Part shown: piece by piece, positions 23,416-34,000 of the stretch
Position numbering within the stretch: the stretch's first letter is position 1
How the letters are laid out: each line of letters starts with the position of its first letter
NCBI GenBank assembly: GCA_004154925.1
Contig: QJNS01000120.1
Coordinates: 1-64,000 of the forward strand
Length of the DNA: 64,000 nt
Direction of reading: 5' to 3'
DNA from: Monosporascus cannonballus
Taxonomy: Eukaryota > Ascomycota > Sordariomycetes > Xylariales
Notes under the pieces: model-generated
Told to the model about the DNA's origin: nothing
Seen by the model: the letters and a program-made list of their open reading frames with translations, nothing else
Database searches by the model: none
Translations under genes and position numbers: made by a program

Positions 23416-24557
23416 CTAAATCTGCGAGAGCTGCGAGATACACCCGGGCTGTACCTCTTCCAGCCTGGCAGCGAGCTCCTTCCAGATACCCTTCTGCAAG
23501 CGTTGACCTTCCGCATTGCTGACCCAATCGGGCACCCAGTACTCCTTGATCTTACAACCCGATAGCAGTTTCTCGTGGCTCTCCTCGCCGGCCACCAAAC
23601 CATGCAAGATCGTACGACTTCCCACCTCTGCCGTTCGCGCCATCATGGCTCGGATCGCCTCATGCATGATCTTGGTGAAGGTTCTTGCGTCCCTGCCTAA
23701 GCCAGTTGAACAGAGACCAGGGGCGACCATGTTTATAATTACACCTGTACGCTTTATAGGGCACAAGGCTGCAAACTGGCGTACGGCACATTCTTCTACG
23801 AGCTTTGTAAGAGCGTACCTGTTTTGATTATATGTTAGTCGCATTTTATTATTCACCTAGCAGACCGCGCAATACGTAGGAAGGCAGCTGTTCTCTTACC
23901 GTTGGTCCATATTAGCACGTTTTTGGTCGTTGAGTCCATTAAAGATACTGCCTTCGCGGCTTTTGTCCATCTCGCTCTTGACAGTATATCCTAAAACACT
24001 GACGATGAAGACGAGGGTGGGTTTTAAACCGAATTTGCGTCCACTTTCGCTTAACTTCGGCATCATCAGAACCCCCAAAAACAAGGTGTTAATAACGTTA
24101 ACGCTGACGCTCATCTCCATACCCTCGGCAGTTGACCATGAGTCTATCATGACACCAGCGTTGGCAACGAAACCATCAATCCTGTCTAGTTCTGTTGATG
24201 CTTTCTTGGCAAAGTTCTGAACAGACGCATACGATGCCATGTCCAGGTGCCATACCTATTACAGATATGAGTTCTAGACAGGAAACCGTTCTTGGACTTT
24301 TCTAGCGTACTTACCTGTACAACTCCCTTGCGACCAGTCGATTTCTCAATGTCCTTTTTGGCATTTTCTCCTGCGGTGAGGTTCCGCACGGCAAGGACAA
24401 CGCACGAGGCCGAGAATTCGACAAGATGCCGTGCAGTCTCCAGACCCAGGCCAGAGTTACTGCCAGTGACTATGTAGGTTTTCCCGAAGCAAGTCGACTC
24501 ATTTGCCAGGATAGGCAGCTTCTTGTATTGCTCGGCAGTCAGTCGGAGCATCACCAT
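23416..24557 (-). CDS. Short-chain dehydrogenase/reductase, intact
   Basis: Three exons on the minus strand (24557-24315, 24255-23900, 23818-23416) give 333 residues, a usual length for extended fungal SDRs. The introns (24256-24314, 59 bp; 23819-23899, 81 bp) have GTAAG donors and AG acceptors and keep the frame. The NAD(P)-binding TGSNSGLG glycine motif is near residue 32, NAG (ANAGVM) near 108, the catalytic serine in FIVSVLG near 160, and YALTK, the YxxxK catalytic pair, near 200. It should catalyse an NAD(P)(H)-dependent alcohol/ketone oxidoreduction in the cytosol; the substrate is unknown. It is the only apparently intact gene of the local cluster and is read away from an array of CCAAT motifs. 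Confidence 0.88.
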
Positions 24558-24851
24558 TTTGCCGGTGCTGTGGTTATGCCGCCGAGCTTGTTATTAAGGT
24601 GTGGAAATGGACTCCAGATGAACTGAAGATTAGGATACCGTTGCGATCGAGTAGAATGATGCACGGTCAGTGTTAGTTGAGAGGGATAAACTCCATTTTC
24701 CGATGGAACTGTGATATTCGTTTATATCTTAGGCATCGGCCATTATTTGCAAGTATCGGATTTCTCAGGGATTTTCGGGTATCCTTAAAGCCGGGGGGCC
24801 ATGCTGGATTCCAACTTGCGACGTGCAACAAAGGGGGGCAGTTCCGTCCAT

Positions 24852-25087
24852 GCCAATCAGATATTGCCTCCTTCGTTAAGCACCCTAGAAGTAGGTCCCG
24901 ACAGGGTCCTTGATAGACGGACCAATTAGATATTAGTATCCGTTTCAGGTTAGATCGGCATTCCCATGTGTTGGTCACTCGACCAATCAGATATTGTTTT
25001 CTTCTTTTGGACTAGCGGTTCGACGCAGCATGACTCCATGCACCGTACGTCTGACTTCAGGCCGTTCGTTTGACCAATCTGATATTG
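24852..25087. promoter_or_regulatory. Four CCAAT-containing 16-bp repeats upstream of the SDR gene
   Basis: GACCAATCAGATATTG recurs with small changes at 24852, 24920, 24981 and 25072, all in the same orientation, 61-91 bp apart and 295-530 bp upstream of the SDR start. CCAATCA is the recognised core of the fungal CCAAT-binding (Hap) complex. CAAT...ATTG inside the unit is a short inverted repeat. Function is inferred. Confidence 0.55.
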
Positions 25088-25941
25088 GATTCCCTTTTGG
25101 GAAAATTAAAGATACAGTAACCGGGCCTCTAGCTTCGCGAGTGATCTCCGGTGAGTTCAGGCGTAATATAGCGCAAAGTACTTCCAGGTTAAATGTGAAT
25201 CAAGAAGTACTCTGAAGACCCAGATGCTTCTCCGATACTAATTATATGCTTGGGTTTGATAAGCTCTGTTGAAAGTTCCCTATCCCTCATCTCTCGTTAT
25301 AAGAAGCATTTTCTGGCTTTGGAACAAGGGTTCCGGCGCTGTCGCCAGACGTTTGATTGAGTTTTGCGGGTGAACAAATTAGCACTTTTCCGTAAATCTT
25401 GTTTCCTTGTCCAGTGGTTGATAATCAAGTAGTTATATCTAGTCGTAAACGCCTTAGTAAGTCGAACCTCCTACATTCAGGCGATTACCATACGGAGGCG
25501 ACAACTGGTATCGTGCCGAAATATAGCGTAATAAGTATACGTTAAGGTTTAATCTCGCTGTCTATCTAAGTGACAAAGCCTTTCTATATATACATAATAC
25601 TGACGGGAGGATATGTCACTGTATCTGTTAGCAATACCTTAACCCCCGCCTCAATATATCGTTACCCTCGCAAAGCGGTCCGCATGATATACTCAAATTT
25701 CTGTACAAGGGGATTCCAGCTGTCACTTTCGTTCCAGGCGAGGATTTGATGGTGGTTTTACTATCGGGTTTCATTATTCCAGTAGAACACCATAATCGGT
25801 TTTAGGAGACTAGCGTATTGTTATCAAACTCGTCTTTGTTTCTTCGTGGGCTGTATTGGTGATCTAGGAGCACATACTACCTATCCAGGTACATTCAGAC
25901 ATTATCAACCCTTTAACGAATAATGTCATCTAGATATCTGA
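25088..25941. other. Intergenic stretch, nothing recognised
   Basis: No coding frame with family similarity, no splice-connected exons and no repeat copy found by eye. Confidence 0.5.
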
Positions 25942-26989
25942 TTAGTAATTGCTTCGGGGCACCCGCCCTTTGATTCCCTGATATGGTACATGCATCCCGT
26001 TGTATGCAGATGCTCCTTCAAAAGAGACATTGAGCTTCAAAAGATCATTTTGAACAGTCTCGTCTTTCCAAGCCATGAGCTCGTACATATCCTACGCACA
26101 GTTGATATGCCTCCCAGCCAACCATTCGCGCCGTTTGCTGGTCAGGTAGATAACAGTGTCGCCAGCCAGCTCTGGTTGACCGACGCACACACCTGCCGAG
26201 TATCACTTAGCCAGCAGTGCTTGTTACGGTCGTGGTCAGCCAATCGATATACCTTTTCTTACGGCCTCTGGCATTTTTTTTCGCAAGATCAAGAGCCGGA
26301 TGCACCGAGTAAGCCAACAGCCCCTCGTGTACGTAATCGAGCATCAGGCATTCGGACAGGCGCATAACGGCCAACTTGGATAGCCGATCCGCACTTGCTC
26401 CCGGCGTCAACTCAAGGGGGCCGACGGAGGTCACATTGACGATGGTCTTCTCTGTTCCCTGAAGTAGTAGAGGTAGCAGGGCCCGAACGACCAAGTAAAC
26501 ATCTTTGACGTTGACTTCCCAAGTTCTCCACCAAGTGTCCATGTTACTCGCTCTAAGGGGCTGTGGCTGGGGCTCAAATGGGGACAGATCGCCCCAGTTA
26601 TTGATGAAGATATCAACATGTCCCCATCTCGAGCCTACCTCATTGACGCCGGCCTCGACGCTCGTGCCATCACAAACATTGAACTCCAGAACAAGTATCT
26701 CAGGAGCTGGCCTACCAGCGTCAGCAGCGGCCTGTAGTGCTCGAGTGCGAGTGGCAGAAGCGTTAACGCGATCCACGACGGCGATGCGATCAGCCCCCGC
26801 AGCAGCGAACGAGATAACGGTGGCCTGGCCCATCCCTCTGGCGGCACCAGTGACCAACACAGTCGTGCCAGCGCATGGTGCTGGGTTTACTGTGGGACTG
26901 ATGTCTACGTAGCTATCCCGGTGCGTTATGAAGGTGAAATTGAGACCCAGGGCTGAAGGATTTTGAGGCTTTAAATTGGACCGTGCCAT
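25942..26989 (-). pseudogene. Short-chain dehydrogenase/reductase, pseudogene
   Basis: The open part (26989-26207, 260 residues) is a classical SDR. It has an N-terminal extension of about 40 residues, TGAARGMG cofactor motif near residue 46, NNWG in the NNAG position, a serine in VNVTSVG, then ADRLSK where YxxSK is expected. The catalytic Tyr is Asp. After YSVHP the frame is lost. The C-terminal SDR signature (PELAGDTVIYLTSKRREWLAG) continues in another frame down to about 25990, with a TAG (26092-26094) where the family usually has Trp (NCA-W-DM). Frameshift, nonsense change and loss of the catalytic Tyr together argue for a dead gene. It is divergent from the FAD oxidoreductase at 27712. 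Confidence 0.82.
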
Positions 26990-27711
26990 AATTATGCATG
27001 CAAATTACCAACTCGAGTTGATTTGAGAGATGATGGTTCGATTACGTGCGCAGCTGGCTCTTTATAAAACGTCCGCGACTTTCGGTTCCGACTTAAGGAT
27101 TGCTATTTTTAGAGCGTCTCAACGTTGCATGTGGCGGGCACCCAGGAAGCGGAAAAGGGCTACCGAAGTTGCTATCTCACAGGGTAGGCCCGAGCTGAGG
27201 CATCAATGGACCTGAGTTATCAACGGACCCGAATCATCAAGGCCCCACGTACCTTCGATCTTCGGGAAAAAGTATGTTTCCGGATCATAGGCCCCCGAAG
27301 CCAAGCAGGGCCCTCAAGGTACCTGCATTCAGCTAATGCAGATTCCGCCTGAGCCAACCCGCATTACCTTGGCAAAGCGAGCTGGGTTCCAGCTCCTTGC
27401 GAGGCTGATAAAGCACTAGCCGCCCCCACCCACCACCATCACCATAGAAGGAGGAGGATTCGATTTCACCCTCAGCCCCAGCGGCACAGTCACGAGAAGG
27501 ATAGGAATAGTTTTAACGTAAGATATAGTGGCGTTATGGGCGACAAAGTGAGGTATGGCTGCCCGAGTAAGCCGCCGAAAGCGCAAAAAGAGAGGAATAT
27601 AAAAGGGAGTAGCCATCTTTTGTAACAGGTACTATACGTACTTCTGGTTCGGCGAGCCTGTGTCGGTTTTTCTCTTGTAGCCTGGCACGTATCAATTTCT
27701 AACCGCAAATA
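26990..27711. promoter_or_regulatory. Divergent intergenic region between SDR pseudogene and FAD oxidoreductase
   Basis: A 722-bp spacer with balanced composition and no gene. Apart from the repeat array at 27187-27246 it has a C-rich CCACCCACCACCATCACC stretch near 27425. The two genes read away from it, so it is probably a shared promoter. Confidence 0.6.
27187..27246. promoter_or_regulatory. Repeat array in the divergent SDR/oxidoreductase promoter
   Basis: Three and a bit imperfect units: 27187-27207 (GGCCCGAGCTGAGGCATCAA plus T), 27208-27224 (GGACCTGAGTTATCAAC), 27225-27241 (GGACCCGAATCATCAAG), then GCCCC. The array lies 198 bp from the SDR start and 466 bp from the oxidoreductase start. 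The 12-mer GGCCCGAGCTGA recurs exactly at 58317-58328 upstream of the prenyltransferase. It is a candidate binding array for a cluster regulator. Confidence 0.55.
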
Positions 27712-29254
27712 ATGGCCCGCCTCGCAATTTTTGAAGCCTTGCCGGCGCTCCTCGCCATCATTCAGACCGTGTCGAGCACACCGTTGACCTTTGGAGGCCT
27801 TCATCTGCGGAATGAGTCCCAACCAGACGACCCGGTCTGGCCCAGTGACCTGGCTGGTCTCGCCCATAACAAAACTTGGCCCAACTTTACGGAAAAGACG
27901 ACGCGGTAGTCCTCGTACGCAGCCCCGACTTTTGACCAAGTGTTCCTTCCAGAAACTGAGGAAGAACTCTCCCTCGGCGTGAGTACATTGTCCTTTCATA
28001 TCAAGGGATAGATGTAAACTGAAGTACGCGGTGTGTAGCTTCAATACATGTCAAGCAATAGCTTGCCCTGGTTGGCTAAATCGGGGGGTCACGGATATTC
28101 TCCAACACTCCATTCGATCCAGAATGCCGTCTTGATTAACCTGGAGAACTTCAATTACGTCAGGGTGGAAGACGATGGCACAGTTGTCGTAGGTACCGGC
28201 ATACGTTTCGGAGACCTAGTCAACATTATAAGGGCTGCGGGAAAAGAGCTAAGTAAGTCATTACAGCCGCGAGTAGCTTGTGCTTATTTTAACTTTCACA
28301 CAGCCGTGGGTTCATGCCCCTGCGTGGGTGCAACTGGCGCCATGCTTGGTGGTGGTCTCGGGCGCCTTCAGGGCCTATACGGCCTGACGAGCGACGCTCT
28401 TCGCAAAGTCCGCATGGCCTTGTGGAATGGCACCATTATTGAAGCTTCAGATAAAGTTAATCAAGACCTGTTCTGGGGCATAAGGGGCTTAGGCCAAAAT
28501 TATGGCATCGTTATGGAATCCACATTCGAGACTTGGCCCGCTACCAATGGAGGCATGCACTACAACGCAGACATGATTTTCACCAAAGATTCCGTGGGGC
28601 GGATTATGGAAATTACTAATAACCTGACGACTCCCGCATTGGATGCCGCGTTATCCTTCGTCATTTTTTTTTGCGTCGGATGCCGCAACGTCCAAGGTAA
28701 GTAAAGTGTTCCTGGCAGCGTGTCGTTCGCCATGATTGTTACTACAGTTCACAGCTGATCAATCGAGCTTACCGTCATCGTCAATCTCGTATATGCTGGT
28801 CCAATGGAGGAGGGCCGGAAGTATACTAAACTATTTTCGCCTTTCAGCCTGGGTCTTGAAGAGAACATGATTCCGTGGGCAATGCTGCCCACAAGATCAG
28901 TTCTCGGTTTCATCCCTGCATCGTGCGCAACCGGACCACGATACAATCTTTACAGCGCGATTACCAGGACTTTGGACCCGGACAGTTTCGTCGAGTTCAG
29001 TTACGCTTTCGAGAAGTTCATGCAAAACTACCCCCAGGCCAACGGATCCACCATGATGGTCGAGACGTTCCCCGTCCAGGGTATCGAGGCATTTCCAGAC
29101 CACTATTCCGCCTTTCCTCACCGCAACCACTTTCGCAACATGATAAAATCCATCGGGTCGTACACAGATAACTTTGTGGCAAACGTTATGGATAACTTCT
29201 TCCGTAAGTAGCGCGACAGATTCGCTGAACCCGCGGTTTCCGGCTACGACAAGC
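27712..29254 (+). pseudogene. FAD-linked oxidoreductase (BBE type), 5' part, disrupted
   Basis: Exons are 27712-27978, 28039-28252, 28304-28696 and 28768-29254, with introns of 60, 51 and 71 bp. A signal peptide (about 23 residues) precedes an FAD-binding domain with SGGHGYSP and GSCPCVGATGAMLGGG; the His and Cys fit the bicovalent flavin attachment of berberine-bridge-type oxidases. Such enzymes oxidise small molecules in secondary metabolism. Breaks seen are TAG at 27907-27909 and TAG at 29209-29211 (both where Trp is expected), a T9 run at 28664-28672 one base longer than the frame allows, and the 24.4-kb retroelement after 29254. The C-terminus resumes at 53674. The whole gene would have encoded about 508 residues, normal for the family. 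Confidence 0.88.
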
Positions 29255-29460
29255 TGTCAGGGAAAATGGTAAAGTACGGAGTGAAAGGTAGAAGAAGCAG
29301 CCCAGCAGGTGGTTCATAATATGGGTAGTGAATAGATAACCATTAATACCTGCCTTTTTCTAATTACTTAGGGGCGAAGCTCCCCTATATATACACAAAC
29401 TGGAGCCATACTGGTGGGTCGCTGGGCCCCGGAAAAGGGGCCGCACCTTGGCACCTAATA
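29255..29460 (-). repeat. 206-bp LTR, left (3') copy
   Basis: It runs TGTCAGGG...GCACCTAATA. It holds the GCGAAGC hairpin core in a mutated form (GGGGCGAAGCTCCCC) and TATATATA. Confidence 0.9.
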
Positions 29461-30587
29461 GAGTTACCCCTTTTACCGTGCTCCTATCCTTAGGAGTATT
29501 ATTAGAGGCCCGTAAAAGGGGAGGTCGAAAAAAAATAACCGGTAGCTTTTAATAACCCTTATAAATAAAGGTATCGTAAAATAAAGTTTTAATATAATAC
29601 GAAATAAAGTAAGGCATTTCTTTAAATAATTAATTATTTTAATGTAAATTATTTTTTTCGATTTCTTTTTTTAAATTATACTTTTTTATATTTTTTTAAT
29701 TTTTTAATAATCTTTTTATTAATATTAGTATTGTTATAATATTAATAATAATAATAATACCAGTAAAAAAAATAATAATATGTTTTTTTATGCAGTACTG
29801 TATTACCGTTATTTTAATGCTATATATTAGTAATTATCCGGCTTTACGTTTGTTTACATAAATAACAAATATAAATCATTTTGAATGTTTTTATTTTAAA
29901 AGTTTTTTATAATATAATAACTAAATAATAAATATAATAATTAACGTAATTTTTTAACGGTTTCGAATAAATATGGTTATTATAAGGCTTAAAATAAGCC
30001 TTATATTGTTATATGTTAATTTACATAATATTTTACTTTTTATTATTTATATTATTATTAACTTTTTATAATAAATTATTAACGCCTTAAAACCTACGTT
30101 TTTAATTTTATTACGATATTAACCGTTAACTTTAATACTTTTAATATAAATGATTTAACTTTTATTTTTATAATGTTATAATTATATTCCGATTAAAAGC
30201 TTATTATTAAACAATTATAATAAAATATTAAGGCGGTTTAAATAACCGTAAAAAAGGCCTTATAAGATAAAAAAACCGCCGCCATTATACTTATTACTAA
30301 AAAGGCAAAAGCCGATACCGTTATTATAACGGAACAGCAAAAATATAAATATCTAATTACTAATTATTTGCTTGCCGCCGCCGAGAAAAACGTTAAAGCG
30401 GTTGACGACGCGACCAATTACTTTATCGAATTCGTAATTATATAAAAACGTACCGCCGAGATTTTCGAAAGTATTTAAAAAAAGCTGGTTGCTTTTTAAA
30501 AATTTTACCGTAAAATCGTATATATTCTTATGCCTAATTTTTAATAATGTCGCAACCGTTAATTCGCTACCACCTAAAATGCCGATA
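29461..30587 (-). mobile_element. 3' region of the 206-bp-LTR retroelement
   Basis: Matches 144-307 at its start. It is very AT-rich to about 30230, then less so. It ends at CGATA (30583-30587), the duplication of the next inserted element. Apart from the antisense relic at 30283-30560, no coding is recognised. Confidence 0.7.
30283..30560 (+). pseudogene. Antisense ORF relic in the 3' region of the 206-bp-LTR element
   Basis: The plus strand reads ITKKAKADTVIITEQQK and later NYLLAAAEKNVKAVDDATNY, an alanine- and charge-rich helical stretch, broken only by TAA codons. It is opposite to the element's pol. The position matches the antisense relic at 7174-7713 in the other family. Product unknown. 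Confidence 0.45.
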
Positions 30588-30662
30588 TATTATGACCTAA
30601 CGGTATTGGCTCCTGAAAAACGGTCGAAAGCTTAAAAAAGTCAGGCTCCAAACCTAGCCAAG

Positions 30663-31047
30663 TGTTACGACCCGACAAGCTCCGGTCTTAAGAAACGGTC
30701 AGGCAGGAGCACACGGGCCACCTCCCGGGTTACGTGACGGTGATCACTGCCAAACCAGTGATTATCAGTAATTAAAGGTAATCCCAAATGATCGTAATTA
30801 TTACTAACGGCATAATTACGAATAATTAAGCCAAAAAAGAAAAAAATATATACGTTTATTAATTCCATAATTTAGATAACTTTAGCTTGCAATATTTATT
30901 AATACGATATTATTATTTAAGGCATTTTTGGCATTACGAAACGTAATACGATTACTATATTTATTACTTAGATTTTTATAATATTCTTGTTAATATAAAT
31001 CTGTTAACTTAAGGTTTAATAATTAGTTAAACCGTTTAGCCGTTATA
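30663..31047 (+). repeat. 5' LTR of element B (type B U3)
   Basis: It runs TGTTACGACCCGACAAGC...GCCGTTATA. TATATA is at 30847 and AGCTTGCAA at 30884-30892, the same spacing as in A1. Confidence 0.88.
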
Positions 31048-34000
31048 CGTTACAAAATTTTATTTAATAATACCGTCAAACTCTAAACAATATTTAACAT
31101 TATTAAGATATCGACTAGTACTTAAAAAACCCTTATTTAACAGTTTTAGGCTCAAATTCGGAAGCTGGAAAAAAAAGTCCAATAATTTAGGGCTACGCCA
31201 CCTACCTAATTCTTTTTCGCCCGTATAAAGCCAAAAAAGCCAGAACCTTACGATAAAAAAATAACCCTTAAATTTTCTTAATTTAAATACAAATTTATTT
31301 GTATTTTTTAAACCTTAATAACCTAGCGGATATAATTCTAATAATAAAAATATACTTAATAAAAAATACGGCTAATTAATTTAAGCTTATTATAAAAAGT
31401 TTTTTAAAAATAAAAAAAACAAATAAGGAAAATTTTATTAATAAAATCTTTTTAACTTATACCGATTTCGAAAACAAAATACGCGATAATTTCGGCAATC
31501 CGGATAAAAAACGATTAACGGTTTAATAACTTTTATAATTCCGACAAAAAGGACTTACGTCCAAATACGCCATAACCTTCAAAAGTTTTGCGATTAAGGC
31601 CGGATAAAAAAATAACAAAACCGATATCCTTATCGACATATTTTATAAAGGGCTAAAAGATAATATAAAAAATAAAATTATTCGGATTAAACGATTAATT
31701 ACTTTAAATCGGTATATCGTAAAAATAATCAAAATTAATAATCGACAGTTTGAAAAACGACAAAAAAAAAAGATAATATACTTTATATTCGGAATATAAT
31801 AAGTTCAACCAGGGGAAAAAACGAAACGTACTTTTTATTTTTTACGGAACGGCGCCAAGATTTATGGAACTTGGCGTTACCCATAAACAAAATTAGAACC
31901 AGATTAAATGCGTTAATTGTGGCAAAATGGGATATAAGGCCTATAAATATAAAAAGCTTAAGAAATTACAATAGGATAACTGGACCCCTATACCGGAAAA
32001 ATAATCTAAGAATAATTAAGGAAATAATAATAAAGTTATTAATATAATTTAAGCTAAATACGAATTAAGTTTATAGCAAAAAGTCTAATAGGGACCATTA
32101 CGATAAAAAATTCGATAAAAATACGAAAAATTAAAAAGCTAGCTTAATAGATATTACGAACACAGTAAAAAACGTTATAAAAATAATTACGCGAATACCA
32201 GAATTAAATAGAAAAAATTTGTCCCGGAATACTTAATCGATACGGCAAAATGTACGTTATATATTATCGACGACGAAAATATCTTAATTACGAAAAATGG
32301 AAATAACATATTTATATACGAATTACCTATATATATTACAAAGGATTCGATTTTCCAAACCGTACCGGGCATAATAAAAACGACGAATAATAATATCGAT
32401 AGCTTCGAACCATAACCCCAGAAAATATCCAGCAGCTGGCCGAAACGGAAAGTTAGCCGGAAGAAAAATAATACCTGTAAAAAAACCCTTTCTGTCTTTA
32501 GAGATAATGCAACTACTAAACGGAAAAGGAATTAATCTAACGTACGGTAAAAAAATATTATCAGAAAATTATGACGGACTTTTATTTTTAATTGGTATTT
32601 ATTATAAATTTTTACGAAAAAAAGGTTATTAAGGAAATGATACATTAATTTACAGGAAATCTTTAAAATGATAACCAAAATAATGTATAATAAGATATAA
32701 TTGCAAACATTAAAAAACAATTTATTCGATAAGGAAAGAAATTATAAGAAAACTAGGAACAACTAATACAGCTCGAAAGAATAATACGTTAATAACAGCG
32801 ACAAATATAGTAGCTTAACGTATTAAATAAAAAAACAAAAATAAAGTTCGATAAATTCGAATAAAAATTAAAAAAAATTATTTATAAAAAAGCCGTAAAA
32901 TAACGAAACTTAAAAAAGTTAAAAGGAATTTTTAAAAACGGCTTTAAACGTAACGATAAAAAACGTTAACAACTTTATTACTTTAGACATACGAATCGGA
33001 ATATATTAATATATCGTAATAATGGATTACGGAACTTTAGGCGGAAATTATATTATACCGGATATGGTTAATAAATTTAAATTGTTATAAAGATATAAAT
33101 TAAAACCTTATATAACGACAAATGCCGAAAGTTAAGAATTCGTTTACGATAACGGAAAAATTATACGCGAAATTAATTATTTCGAAATTTTTATTAAAAA
33201 ATAATACCAAACGGTTAATTTCGATATCGTCCATTCGGGAATTACGATATAATCTTAAGATTACCATAAATATATTAGTACGAAATTTTAATTAACAGCG
33301 GAATTAGCTAAATAAAATTCGCTTTATTTCTTATTAACAAATAAAAGGAAGAAAAATTAAAATCTTAATATTTAATCGATAATAACGATAAATGCAAGCA
33401 TAAAGATATAATAAATATCTTACTACCTAAAAAAATAAAATACAAAAAAAAAGAACGGGTATTAAAAAAAATACGACGTATGGTTATTATTATTAGAATG
33501 AAATTAAGGTAATTAAATAACGATTTAAAACAATAAAAACAATAATCCAAAAAATTAGAAAATCTAATTAATATAGTACCATAATATTACAAATACGAAT
33601 AGTTCTTTAGAAAGGAACTTAATATAAAATTACCAGAATATAACGAATAAAATTATGAAATAATCCTTAAAAAAGAATTTTTAACAAAGTTTTACCTTGT
33701 TTACAATTTTAACGGAAACGAATTACGCATTTTTAGAAAATACTTAAAAAATCGGCTATAAAAAATAGATTTAACTTTCGAAATTACCAACAAAATACTC
33801 GATATTTTTCGTACTAAAGAAAAATAGGAAATTACGATTTGTGGTTAATTATTAAGAATTAAACGATATTATTATCAAAAATCGAATATTATTATCCTTA
33901 ATTACGGAAATAAAAAACCGACTTTAAAAAGCCAAATAATTCATAATATTCGATCTCAAAAATAAATATAACCTTATTAAGATTAAAAAAAGACATAAAT

